Shown one piece after another: positions 37,343 to 45,634 of a stretch of 64,000 nt of DNA (position 1 is its first letter; every line of letters begins with the position of its first letter). A program made the translations under genes and the position numbers. The DNA comes from Acidobacteriaceae bacterium (GTDB lineage Bacteria > Acidobacteriota > Terriglobia > Terriglobales > Acidobacteriaceae). Location: the NCBI GenBank assembly GCA_003165075.1, contig PLSM01000096.1, forward strand, positions 17,155-81,154, given 5' to 3'. The notes beneath the pieces were generated by a model that was given only the letters and a program-made list of their open reading frames with translations, was not told the DNA's origin and searched no databases.

Positions 37343-37993
37343 TTGGCTAGCGCAGCAGTGCCGAAGCAGACCACAAAATCGGGGCCTGTCCGTGAAAGTC
37401 CCCGTTTTTTGCTTGCGCTCCAGATGATACTCCAGATCGTTCTGCTTTCCAGTGTCTTCGCAAACGTTGGTCACGTTGTTTTGATCCCGAAATGCCGGCG
37501 CAAAGTGTTGTATGGAAATCTGCGCCGTCATTTGGGCGAGGTTTTCCGAAATCTGGCCGCGCAGAAGGAATGCCGGATCGAGGAAGGGCATCTTCTGGCC
37601 GACCATGTCCACATGATGATCTCGATTCCGCCGAAGTATTCCGTGTCATCGGTGGTGGGTTTCATCAAGGGCAAGAGCGCAATTTACCTGGCACGAGTAT
37701 GTGGAGAACAGAAGCAGAATTATGCCGGCCAAAGCTCCTGGGCACGCGGATACTTGGTATCAACGGTCGGTCGCGACGAGGTCACGATTCGGGATTACAT
37801 TCACAACCATGAACAGGAAGACAAACGGCTAGATCAGCTGAACATGTGGCGAAAACCTGCCACCGACAAGGTGGCCCAACACAACCGGGGCCGCGTTAGC
37901 GACCCCGCTCAAGCCCCTTTGAGCGGCTCACAAAATGAAGCGCTCGGCTCTGCCGGGGGTAATCTCACCAGAAGCCGCATGAGGCGATATTAG
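37343..37993 (+). mobile_element. IS200-like (Y1 HUH) transposase, N-terminus damaged
   Basis: Residues from VVLIPKCRRKVLYG onward match IS200/IS605 TnpA. The HUH motif is intact in DHVHMMISIPPKYSVSSVVG, and the catalytic Tyr lies in TIRDYIHNHEQED. The first ~20 residues expected before this (the usual aromatic-rich start ending in KYHVV) are replaced by an unrelated hydrophobic run (ILQIVLLSSVFANVGH), so the first beta strand is altered. The frame is otherwise open to 37993. A hairpin at 37906-37925 lies within the C-terminal extension. The protein may be inactive. Confidence 0.75.
37906..37925. repeat. hairpin near the IS200-like right end
   Basis: CGCTCAA, loop GCCCCT, TTGAGCG: a perfect 7-bp stem. 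IS200/IS605 elements carry such subterminal hairpins as transposase recognition sites, so this is a candidate end, although it lies inside the reading frame. Confidence 0.45.
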
Positions 37994-38330
37994 TTCGCTT
38001 GTATAGATTCTTCATTGGGGGGCCACGTCCGCTTGATACGAAGTCACAAAATCCGAGGCTTAACCGCTTAGATGAACGGATTGTCATGATCGCGTCGGGT
38101 GACCGTCATCTGGCTTCACTATGCTGAAAGTGCAGTATCCAATGCTCTTTGCAAAACCGTCATGCGACCCCAAGAGATGAACAAATCGTCATTGGGGAAG
38201 TCACCTCTCTTTGCTCTCCAAACAGGTTGCAGCTTCGTCTCACCTGTGAAATGCAGAGCATCGAGCTCGCTCACACAGCGCAAGGGATGCTTGCCATTCC
38301 CCGACACTTGCAGTGCAAGACAGGAACCGG
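37994..38330. other. leader region of the prenyl synthase / oxidase-like operon
   Basis: About 337 bp expected to hold the promoter for the operon starting at 38331. I see no near-consensus sigma-70 boxes. A GG-N9-GC sequence near 38111 is one base short of a sigma-54 promoter. Short frames on both strands lack any support. Confidence 0.3.
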
Positions 38331-39284
38331 ATGAGTATAAGTGTGCCAATTGCGCCTACCACGATCACAGCGAACCCAACGCAGTTCGCGGATGCCTTCA
38401 AAACCTTTCTACCTCTGCCTGCAACGCTCGACCAGCCTTTCGAAGAGGCGATCCGCCATGTGCTAGGCAATCCCGGCAGCCTGATCCGCCCTCGGATGGT
38501 CTACCAGGTGGGAACGGCGTGTGGCCTGGATCAGGTTCCTGCCAAGGACCTTGCCATCGCGCTCGAATACTTCCACACGGCATCGCTGGTCTTCGACGAT
38601 CTGCCGTGCATGGACAACGCGCTTGAGCGTCGCGGTGTCCATTGTGTGCATTTCGCATTCGGAGAGGCGGGCGCAATTCTGACCGCGTTGGCGCTCATCA
38701 ATCGAGCTTATGCGCTCACGTGGCGGGCCATCTTCACAGTTTCGAGGCAAAGACAGGAGCGATCGCTGAAGTACGTTGAGGCATGTCTTGGCGTGGAGGG
38801 GCTACTCAATGGGCAGAGTCTCGATCTCAACTACACAACATTGCCTCACAATCGCGAGACCACAGAGAGAATTGCACGGGGAAAGACAGTTTCATTGATT
38901 CGGCTGACGCTGGTTTTGCCGGCCCTGCTGGGCGATGCTTCAGAGCGGGAGATCCAGCTGCTGGAGCGCATTGCCCTTTACTGGGGTCTCGGGTACCAGA
39001 TGGTCGATGACTTGAAGGATCTGCTTGGGAGCCCCACCGAAGCAGGAAAGACCGTTGCCCGTGACCTCGTCCTCGATCGGCCCAATGCCGCAGCCGTACT
39101 GGGAGTTCATGGAGCAGTCAACCGGCTTACTCGCTTTATTCGCATTGGTGACAGGGCACTCAGCCGACTCCTGAACACGAGACGGGAAATGTCATTTCTT
39201 GAAAATCTGAGGAACGAACTCGAGGAAGAGTTGGTTCGTGTCACCCAGAATGCGCTTGAAAGAAACTCCGGAGAACGGTTGTGA
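38331..39284 (+). CDS. polyprenyl diphosphate synthase (FPP/GGPP type)
   Basis: Encodes 317 residues from the ATG at 38331 (AGGAA upstream). Both Asp-rich motifs are present: the first as DDLPCMD (residues 89-95, the four-residue-insert type of bacterial FPP/GGPP synthases) and the second as DDLKD (226-230). Phe88 precedes the first motif. It condenses IPP with allylic diphosphates in the cytoplasm; chain length cannot be read from the sequence. The stop overlaps the start of an ABC permease gene (GTGA), making it the first gene of a coupled operon with oxidase-like proteins and a YceI protein. That context hints at a quinone- or isoprenoid-linked role rather than general housekeeping. Confidence 0.88.
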   Translation: MSISVPIAPTTITANPTQFADAFKTFLPLPATLDQPFEEAIRHVLGNPGSLIRPRMVYQVGTACGLDQVPAKDLAIALEYFHTASLVFDDLPCMDNALERRGVHCVHFAFGEAGAILTALALINRAYALTWRAIFTVSRQRQERSLKYVEACLGVEGLLNGQSLDLNYTTLPHNRETTERIARGKTVSLIRLTLVLPALLGDASEREIQLLERIALYWGLGYQMVDDLKDLLGSPTEAGKTVARDLVLDRPNAAAVLGVHGAVNRLTRFIRIGDRALSRLLNTRREMSFLENLRNELEEELVRVTQNALERNSGERL

Positions 39285-40393
39285 TTTTTCTGACTCTGAT
39301 TTTGACGAATCTATGCCGTCATCGCATCCGGTCGCTCATCAGTATTGCCGGCATCGCGTTCAGCGTGGCGGCCATGCTCACGGTGGTCACTATCCTGCAA
39401 GGCGCAATCGGCATGTTTTCTGGAATCCTTTCTAGCGACAGCGAGATCATCGTGTTTGAGCGCAATGTCTCCGATCTTTTCTTCAGCAACGTTCCCGCCG
39501 CGGCATTGAACGAGATCACAGGCTGGCCCATGGTATCGCACGCCGACCCAGTGCTCTTCGGTATTGTCTCCAGCGCCGACCACCCCATTATTACGTGCTT
39601 TGGCGTCACCGCTTCCGATGCGCGCATCCGCAACGCCACATGGATACAGGGGAATTCCAGCGTATTCGCGCAACACTCCGACGACGTGGCGCTCGGAGAG
39701 CGCGCCGCGGAGTTCCTAGGCGCGAAAGCCGGCGATCATGTCCCCATCGGTCACGGGATCTTTCACGTTATCGGGATTCTCAAGACCGCCAACGGCTTCG
39801 AAGACGGAGGTGTGTTCATGCCTCTCAGCTCCGCACAAAGCTTCTTTCACAAGGAAGGCACCTCATCAGTGATCACCGTCAAGCTGCTCAATAAAGACGA
39901 TGCTGCAGCCCTCAAGAGCATAGTCAGGAGCAAATTTCCCAACCTGGTTGCCCTCGAAGACACGGAGTTCACGCGATCGTACTCGCAGTTCAAGATTCTC
40001 AAGGCAACAGCATGGGCAGTGGGTGGATGCGGATTGGTGCTGGGCGGCCTGGGTGTTGCAAACACCATGATCATGTCGGTCTTCACGCGAATTCGCGAAA
40101 TCGCAATTCTGCGCGTCAACGGCTTTTCACACCTGCAGCTTGCGATGATGATCTTCGGCGAATCCGCGGTTGTGTCTTTCCTTGGGGCTCTCTCCGGGTT
40201 GCTAACAGGCACCTGTCTTCTTTTGATTCTCAAGCAGGTTCCCGCTCTTCACGGCTATGTCGATGTGAGCGTCGATCCCGTGGTGATGCTGATTGTCATC
40301 CTGCTCGCCTTGGCTACCGGCGTCGCCGGGGCTCTTTACCCGGCGGCCTATGCCATGCGGATCCGTGCGGTGGAGGCGCTGCGCTTCGAATGA
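39281..40393 (+). CDS. ABC transporter permease, MacB/FtsX type
   Basis: Encodes 370 residues from a GTG start overlapping the previous stop. One N-terminal helix (SLISIAGIAFSVAAMLTVVT) is followed by a ~220-residue periplasmic MacB-PCD-like domain, then three C-terminal helices of the FtsX domain (GGCGLVLGGLGVANTMIMSV, a loop with FTRIREIAILRVNGFS, and two more). Such 4-TM permeases act as mechanotransmitters that move lipids or release envelope substrates rather than import solutes. It pairs with the ATPase gene that overlaps its stop (ATGA). Confidence 0.88.
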   Translation: MIFLTLILTNLCRHRIRSLISIAGIAFSVAAMLTVVTILQGAIGMFSGILSSDSEIIVFERNVSDLFFSNVPAAALNEITGWPMVSHADPVLFGIVSSADHPIITCFGVTASDARIRNATWIQGNSSVFAQHSDDVALGERAAEFLGAKAGDHVPIGHGIFHVIGILKTANGFEDGGVFMPLSSAQSFFHKEGTSSVITVKLLNKDDAAALKSIVRSKFPNLVALEDTEFTRSYSQFKILKATAWAVGGCGLVLGGLGVANTMIMSVFTRIREIAILRVNGFSHLQLAMMIFGESAVVSFLGALSGLLTGTCLLLILKQVPALHGYVDVSVDPVVMLIVILLALATGVAGALYPAAYAMRIRAVEALRFE

Positions 40394-41100
40394 GTCTGTC
40401 TGGGGCGCAAACCGGCAATCTGGGGCGCATTGTCCTTTCTGCGGAGAATGTGTGGAAGAGCTACGACGATGGGGCAATCGCAGTGCTGAAGGGGGTAAGT
40501 TTTGAGGCGATCGAAGGGCAGACAGTTGCGCTATGCGGCCCATCGGGTTGCGGCAAGAGCACACTTCTCCATCTGTTTGGCGGTCTCGACTCGCCAGACA
40601 AGGGTCACGTTGCCGTCAATGGCACGGAGATCAATCGTCATTGCAATCTGTTGCGCTTGCTCAGACACGAAGTAGGTTTTGTCTTTCAACTGCATAACCT
40701 GATCCCCGATCTAACGCTGGAAGAAAACTGCCTTATCCCCACAGTTGCAGCCGGGATAGATCGACGCACAGCGCACGCCCGGCTCCAGCAACTTGCCGAT
40801 CGTACCGGCTTGACGCACCGGCTGGACCATCGCATTCAGAAGCTATCCGGTGGAGAGCGCCAGCGCACTGCGCTTTGCCGGGCGCTGATGAACAAGCCGA
40901 AGATCCTTCTGGCAGACGAACCAACCGGTTCGCTCGATGAAGGAACGAGTGTTCTTGTTTTTGATTTGCTGCTCGATGTTGTAGCTACCGAGGGAGTGAC
41001 ACTGGTGATGGCAACGCACGATCGCGGCCTAGCCCAGCGCTGCGACCGTCTGCTGGAAATGCACGATGGAAGGATTCATGAATCCGTATACGCTCGATGA
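40390..41100 (+). CDS. ABC transporter ATP-binding protein, MacB/LolD type
   Basis: Encodes 236 residues from the ATG at 40390, which overlaps the permease stop. Walker A is GPSGCGKST, the signature is LSGGERQR, Walker B is ILLADEPTG, and the switch His lies in VMATHD. The sequence places it with the LolD/MacB/FtsE ATPases. It drives the adjacent permease. The longer open frame starting near 40012 is mostly the shadow of the permease gene. The next gene begins before this one ends. Confidence 0.93.
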   Translation: MSLSGAQTGNLGRIVLSAENVWKSYDDGAIAVLKGVSFEAIEGQTVALCGPSGCGKSTLLHLFGGLDSPDKGHVAVNGTEINRHCNLLRLLRHEVGFVFQLHNLIPDLTLEENCLIPTVAAGIDRRTAHARLQQLADRTGLTHRLDHRIQKLSGGERQRTALCRALMNKPKILLADEPTGSLDEGTSVLVFDLLLDVVATEGVTLVMATHDRGLAQRCDRLLEMHDGRIHESVYAR

Positions 41101-42415
41101 GTCTGAGCGGTACACTCCGCGAGTCATTGCAGGCACCGCTTGGCATAGCCTGCTATGGCTTGTTATTGCGAATTCCGTTGGGGTGCTGATTGCGATTCTG
41201 CTGCTCTTCCCAGGGCTGAACAAGTTCCTTGGTGAGTGGACCTATGGCCGATGGGTCATGGTGCACATGAATCTCGAGCTATACGGCTGGACCGCACTTC
41301 CGCTGGTTGGATTTCTGTTCAAAACCTACGGCTCCGATCGCGGTCCCATGGCAGATTGGTGCCGGCCGGTCCTCTGGGTATGGTCCACGGCTCTCACCGC
41401 AGGTGCATTCTCCTGGCTTTCCGGCCACTCCAGCGGCAAACTCTTTCTGGACTGGAGCGGCTATGCACGCGTGCTCTTCCCTGCGGCACTCTTCGTGCTC
41501 TGGCTTCTCCTGCTCGTGTCGCTCATCCGCAGCCGCAACCGTGCGGAGAACGCATCTCTCGCTGCCTGGGCCACAAAACTGCTTGGTCTCGCAATCCTGC
41601 TTGCGGTTCCCTTTCTCATTTATGCCGCGGCCGGTCTCAACCGCTATCCACCAGTGAACCCCGACACGGGCGGCCCCACCGGCACAAGCCAATTGGAATC
41701 CTCGCTGGCCATTGTCGCTATTTTGCTCATGCTCCCGTTCGGGATTGCGCGACGCAAGGCCGGCCACTCCAAAGCAATCGCCGCCGCTTGGGTCGTTCTG
41801 GTTGCGGAGTCACTCCTCTGTGCGTCTCTTACCCGTGCGGACATCAGCCATCACCTCGTCACCCAGTACGTAAGCCTGGGCAGTCTTCTTGTTTGGCTTC
41901 CCCTCACCCCTGTCTACTATGGGGCCTTCCAATGGCACAACAATTCGCGCCCTTGGCGGATCGCTCTTCTCTGGTGGTGGGCAGCTCTCATTGTCACCGG
42001 CTGGGTCTTTTTTCTTCCCGGAGTTCTCGACCACTTCAAATTCACCGACGGTTTAGTCGGGCATTCTTTCATTGCCATGGCCGGCTTTACATCCAGCTTC
42101 ATCATCTTTGTCATGGTCGAACTTCTCGGCGACGGCGGCTGGATCTTCAATCGTGCCCGCTCCTTTTATCTCTGGCACGGCAGCGTTATCGCGTACATCT
42201 TGCTGATGACTATCGCCGGCTGGCGCGAGGGCTTCGACCCCACGTTCACTATCGTGCCGGGATTAGCCCGCAACTGCATCTATGCTCTGCGTCTTCTTTC
42301 CGGGGTCCTCATGCTCATTGCTTCCATCGATTGGTTTCTTGATGCATCCACGCTGCTTCTCGAACCAGTCCTCAGTTCCAACTCTGCACAAACTCGACGG
42401 GAGAAGACAGCATGA
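41078..42415 (+). CDS. CcoN-like haem-copper oxidase subunit I homologue, ligand-poor
   Basis: Encodes 445 residues with about 12 membrane helices. I prefer the ATG at 41078 (GGAAGG just upstream) over 41066. Similarity to subunit I of haem-copper oxidases is seen in VHMNLELYGW (His63), ISHHLVTQYVSLGSLLVWL (His258-His259) and TDGLVGHSFIAMAGF (His329). In true cbb3 oxidases helix 6 has a GHN copper ligand and helix 10 an HxH pair. Here the helix-6 position falls in TSQLESSLAIVAILL with no His, and the HxH is HSF. So it may bind one haem but probably no CuB. The following fusion protein supplies a CcoO-like domain. It probably acts in electron transfer rather than O2 reduction (inference). Confidence 0.75.
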   Translation: MNPYTLDESERYTPRVIAGTAWHSLLWLVIANSVGVLIAILLLFPGLNKFLGEWTYGRWVMVHMNLELYGWTALPLVGFLFKTYGSDRGPMADWCRPVLWVWSTALTAGAFSWLSGHSSGKLFLDWSGYARVLFPAALFVLWLLLLVSLIRSRNRAENASLAAWATKLLGLAILLAVPFLIYAAAGLNRYPPVNPDTGGPTGTSQLESSLAIVAILLMLPFGIARRKAGHSKAIAAAWVVLVAESLLCASLTRADISHHLVTQYVSLGSLLVWLPLTPVYYGAFQWHNNSRPWRIALLWWWAALIVTGWVFFLPGVLDHFKFTDGLVGHSFIAMAGFTSSFIIFVMVELLGDGGWIFNRARSFYLWHGSVIAYILLMTIAGWREGFDPTFTIVPGLARNCIYALRLLSGVLMLIASIDWFLDASTLLLEPVLSSNSAQTRREKTA

Positions 42416-42822
42416 GTCGTCCTATTCTTCTTGCTTATCAGGCCTTCATCGGCCTATCCGACACACTTACTGGCGCGATGCTCATTATCGCGCCGGGGTT
42501 CACGCTGCAACTGATGGGTTTGCACGTTCCCTCCGACTCGTTCACCTACGTGTCGTTCATCGGCGCCTTTGTTCTCTCCGTCGGCCTGGCATGCCTGTAC
42601 GGCGTCATTCTGATGACGCGCAGGGAAAGTCCACGCTCACTGGAGATTGTCTGGCTGCTGACAGCGTTCACGCGCGCCAGCGTAGCCGTCTTTGTGGGAA
42701 CTCAGATTCTGGCGCGGACGCTGGAACCAGGGTGGCTCACGGTTGCTCTCTCTGACGGAGCTTGCGTTCTCATTCAGGGGATCGGTCTGCGCAAAGGCTG
42801 GCTGGGCAATGTTGCCCGGTAG
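42412..42822 (+). CDS. small four-helix membrane protein
   Basis: Encodes 136 residues. The start overlaps the stop of the CcoN-like gene (ATGA) and the end overlaps the next gene by 14 bp. Four hydrophobic helices are visible: around LIIAPGFTLQLMGL, FTYVSFIGAFVLSVGLACLY, EIVWLLTAFTRASVAVFVGT and WLTVALSDGACVLIQGIGL. There are no haem motifs and few conserved polar residues. I do not recognise the family. Being locked between two oxidase-like genes, it is probably an accessory subunit of the same membrane complex (inference). Confidence 0.75.
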   Translation: MSRPILLAYQAFIGLSDTLTGAMLIIAPGFTLQLMGLHVPSDSFTYVSFIGAFVLSVGLACLYGVILMTRRESPRSLEIVWLLTAFTRASVAVFVGTQILARTLEPGWLTVALSDGACVLIQGIGLRKGWLGNVAR

Positions 42823-44701
42823 AGCTCGCCAATCCGGATGGCAGGGCGCTAGCCTTGTCGCGATCACCTATATCTACTTTTTGATATTTGCGCAGTTCGC
42901 ATTTCTGAAGCGGCTGGCGAGTCTTGGATGGGCGGACGATCACCTGAAGGCCGTGATGGCCGCCATGGCTATCGGCGGGATGCTCTTCAGCCTTCTGACT
43001 GCTCGATTGAACTTGTGGCCGTCGCCAAACCTGCGGCTCCGCGCCGGACTCCTCGCTTCGGGCGCTGCGGCCCTTCTCTCGCTTCTCCAGCTTGGCCTTG
43101 TTGCCAGTTTCGGCGTCTCGTTCCTCATCGGTGCTGGGCTTGGTCTGCTAACCGTCACGCTTGTCACTCATCTGCGCCAATGGACGGGCGGACGGCACGC
43201 TCTCCTGCTCGTGGGCCTGGGAACCGGTATTGGCTATTTTGTCTGCAATCTCCCTCCATTCTTCACTGCCCCTCCCGAGGTGCAGACCTCTGTCGCCGGC
43301 TTATTGTGCTTCGCGGGAATCGGCATCACTCTTCTGCCCGCGCCGGCGAAGCTGGAAGCGGCGCAGATTGCGCAGTTGCGCGCCCCTTCTTTTCTCCGCG
43401 TCCTCGTATGTTTTGCCGCTCTTGTCTGGTTGGACTCAGCTGCCTTTTTCATCATTCAGGGCAATCCGGCCCTGAAGGCCGGGACATGGCAAGGGGAAGT
43501 CCATCTATGGGCCAATGGCTTGCTGCATCTTCTTGCGGCCCTGGCGAGCGCATGGCTGTTGCGTCGCCGCGGCCTGATTTTCGTTCTCTCAGCAGCATTC
43601 TTGATGCTCGGCATCGCCTGCCTGCTCCTGCTCCATCCTAGTCGCGTTCTTTTTGCTTCAATCTTCTATCCCATCGGTGTCTCTCTCTACTCCGTCGCTC
43701 TGGTCGCCTATCCCTCGCTGCTCTCTCCGGCTTCTTCTGCCGGACAGCGGGGCCGTCAGGCCGGATGGATCTACGCCACCGCAGGCTGGGGTGGTTCCGC
43801 CATGGGGATCGGCATGGGACAGAATCTCGGCCACGTTCCACCTGCATTCGTCATCGCAGCCGGTGCTGTTGTGTTGATACCCGGACTCTTCACCGCACTT
43901 CGCTGGCGCGCCCGAGAGCTTGCACTCACCGCGCTCGTCGCTCTGGCTTCCTTCTGTCTTTATCGCCTTGTTCCCTCGGCCAATACGTCGGCGCAACAAT
44001 CGCAATTGGAACGCGGGCGCCAGGTCTACATCTCCGAGGGCTGCATCCATTGCCATTCTCAATATGTGCGTCCCAACACCGCCGATGTCCTCATGTGGGG
44101 ACCAGCCGAGACAATCCAGGACGTTCGCCTGCAGAAGCCGCCGCTCATCGGTAATCGCCGCCAGGGTCCCGATCTTTCTCAAGTCGGGGCGCGCCGTTCA
44201 TCGTTCTGGCTCAAAGCACACTTCATTGACCCTGCCGAAGTCAGTGGTGCTTCGATTATGCCCTCTTTCGATTTCCTCTTTCGCGATGGCCGTGGAGACG
44301 ATCTTGTTGCCTATCTCGCAAGCCTGCATGGAGCCGGCACGCTGAAACGCCAGGAGGAAGAAGCACACTGGCATCCCACCGCCGCCGCCTTGGCGCAGGC
44401 CAGCTTCGACGACGGTGAGCGGCTCTTTCGTCGTTACTGCGCCACCTGCCACAGCGCGGGTGGCAGAACACGCTGGCAAGCCGGCTTCAAGCGCTTTCCT
44501 CCCGATCTAACCGTCGGCCCTTTCCTGCATTTGCAACCTTCCGAATCAAATGCAGAGCGCATGGATCGGCTGGCACAGATCGCAAAGTTCGGAATTCCCG
44601 CAACCGACATGCCAGGACACGAATATCTGTCAGACAAAGACATCGCTTCCATCAGCTTGTGGTTGTCGCAGAATATTCGGCAACCCATTCACAACCAATA
44701 A
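42809..44701 (+). CDS. 12-TM membrane domain fused to CcoO-like and second cytochrome c domains
   Basis: Encodes 630 residues from the ATG at 42809. Residues ~12-390 form about twelve helices with an MFS/spermidine-synthase-like feel (YFLIFAQFAFLKRLASLGWA, LLLVGLGTGIGYFVCNLPPF). Residues ~400-510 are a CcoO-type domain: haem motif CIHCH (412-416) followed by SQYVRPN, then GPDLSQVG and the axial-Met region ASIMPSF. A second c-haem, CATCH (544-548), with DMPGHEYLS as the likely Met region, ends the protein. Normally CcoO has one N-terminal anchor helix; here it is replaced by a full transporter-like domain. I know of no named protein with this layout. Confidence 0.8.
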   Translation: MLPGRARQSGWQGASLVAITYIYFLIFAQFAFLKRLASLGWADDHLKAVMAAMAIGGMLFSLLTARLNLWPSPNLRLRAGLLASGAAALLSLLQLGLVASFGVSFLIGAGLGLLTVTLVTHLRQWTGGRHALLLVGLGTGIGYFVCNLPPFFTAPPEVQTSVAGLLCFAGIGITLLPAPAKLEAAQIAQLRAPSFLRVLVCFAALVWLDSAAFFIIQGNPALKAGTWQGEVHLWANGLLHLLAALASAWLLRRRGLIFVLSAAFLMLGIACLLLLHPSRVLFASIFYPIGVSLYSVALVAYPSLLSPASSAGQRGRQAGWIYATAGWGGSAMGIGMGQNLGHVPPAFVIAAGAVVLIPGLFTALRWRARELALTALVALASFCLYRLVPSANTSAQQSQLERGRQVYISEGCIHCHSQYVRPNTADVLMWGPAETIQDVRLQKPPLIGNRRQGPDLSQVGARRSSFWLKAHFIDPAEVSGASIMPSFDFLFRDGRGDDLVAYLASLHGAGTLKRQEEEAHWHPTAAALAQASFDDGERLFRRYCATCHSAGGRTRWQAGFKRFPPDLTVGPFLHLQPSESNAERMDRLAQIAKFGIPATDMPGHEYLSDKDIASISLWLSQNIRQPIHNQ

Positions 44702-44727
44702 TGCCGAGTCAACCCAGGAGAGAACCC

Positions 44728-45306
44728 ATGAAGACCATAACCAAATCTCTTTTTCTTGCGCTGGTGGCTGCTGTCGTTCCAGTTGCGCTTGCCCAACATC
44801 AGACCTTCACCGCGAATCCCGATGCAAGCCAGGTTGGCTTTGCCCTGGCCGGAACCGGCCACCATGTAAATGGCACTTTCCACGTGCAAAGCGCTTCGGT
44901 TGACTTTGACCGCACTGCGATGAACATCTCCGGCTCCGTGATTGTCGCGGCCGGCAGCGGCAACAGCGATGAACCGAGCCGGGACAAGAAGATGAACACC
45001 GATGTCCTGGACGTGGCGCATTTTGCCGATGTGTCATTCGCGCCCAAGAGCTATCAGGGAACCATCGCGACAAGCGGCGATTCCACCATTCAGGTTACCG
45101 GCGTCTTTACCCTTCATGGCACTCCGCACGACCTGACGGTTCCCATGCAGATTCATATCGATGGAACCAGCCTCACAGCAAAGACGCACTTCAAAGTTCC
45201 CTATGTGCAGTGGGGCTTGAAAGATCCCAGCATCTTCGTACTAAAGGTCGCTAAGGAGGTGGATATCGACCTCACGCTTGTCGGTTCCCTGTCTCCTTCC
45301 AATTGA
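44728..45306 (+). CDS. YceI-family periplasmic isoprenoid-binding protein
   Basis: Encodes 192 residues from the ATG at 44728 (AGGAG upstream). Signal peptide (SLFLALVAAVVPVALAQ), then a lipocalin-like YceI barrel: DASQVGFALAGTGHHVNGTF, a DKKMNTDVLDVAHFADVSF segment and FTLHGTPHDLTVP. YceI proteins bind long polyisoprenoids such as quinone side chains in their cavity. It closes the operon that begins with a prenyl diphosphate synthase, so an isoprenoid made by the first gene could be the ligand of the last (inference). Confidence 0.9.
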   Translation: MKTITKSLFLALVAAVVPVALAQHQTFTANPDASQVGFALAGTGHHVNGTFHVQSASVDFDRTAMNISGSVIVAAGSGNSDEPSRDKKMNTDVLDVAHFADVSFAPKSYQGTIATSGDSTIQVTGVFTLHGTPHDLTVPMQIHIDGTSLTAKTHFKVPYVQWGLKDPSIFVLKVAKEVDIDLTLVGSLSPSN

Positions 45307-45634
45307 TACACAAGGACACTAGCTGTGGAAGCTCAAGAGGTTGTTCCGATTCAAGCCGCAGCGGCCTGACCGATTCCTTCTGATCGGCCCGATGCGGCCA
45401 GTGGCTTCGTTCAGAATTGAGGCACACAATCCAACAGGATGCTTCTTCAACCTCGCCATCTGCGTTGGAGCCAGTTAGCCACAAAGAGCCCCAGGGATCC
45501 CATGCACGCAAGAGAGTCCGATTGCTTTCAGAAGAGAGGCGCAATTTACACGCCATCTGCGCCTGCCCAAATAGGTATTTCTCCATTCTTGGGGATTAAT
45601 TCCGATCGATGCTCCGGCAATCCCGGTTGTTAGG
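45307..45634. other. intergenic between oxidase-like operon and two-component genes
   Basis: About 328 bp with no supported gene. Probably contains the promoter of the histidine kinase gene; no consensus boxes are evident. Confidence 0.3.

Noticed and set aside
36367..37350. A 327-codon + strand frame
   Set aside because: Antisense to the CE15 gene; composition rich in R, H and P, no recognisable domain.
38108..38125. Sigma-54 promoter before the prenyl synthase operon
   Set aside because: GG and GC are separated by 9 bases, not the required 10, and no enhancer-like repeat is near.
41078..44701. A standard cbb3 cytochrome oxidase operon
   Set aside because: CcoP, CcoQ and assembly genes are absent, the CcoN-like protein lacks the expected helix-6 copper ligand, and the CcoO part is fused to a transporter-like domain.
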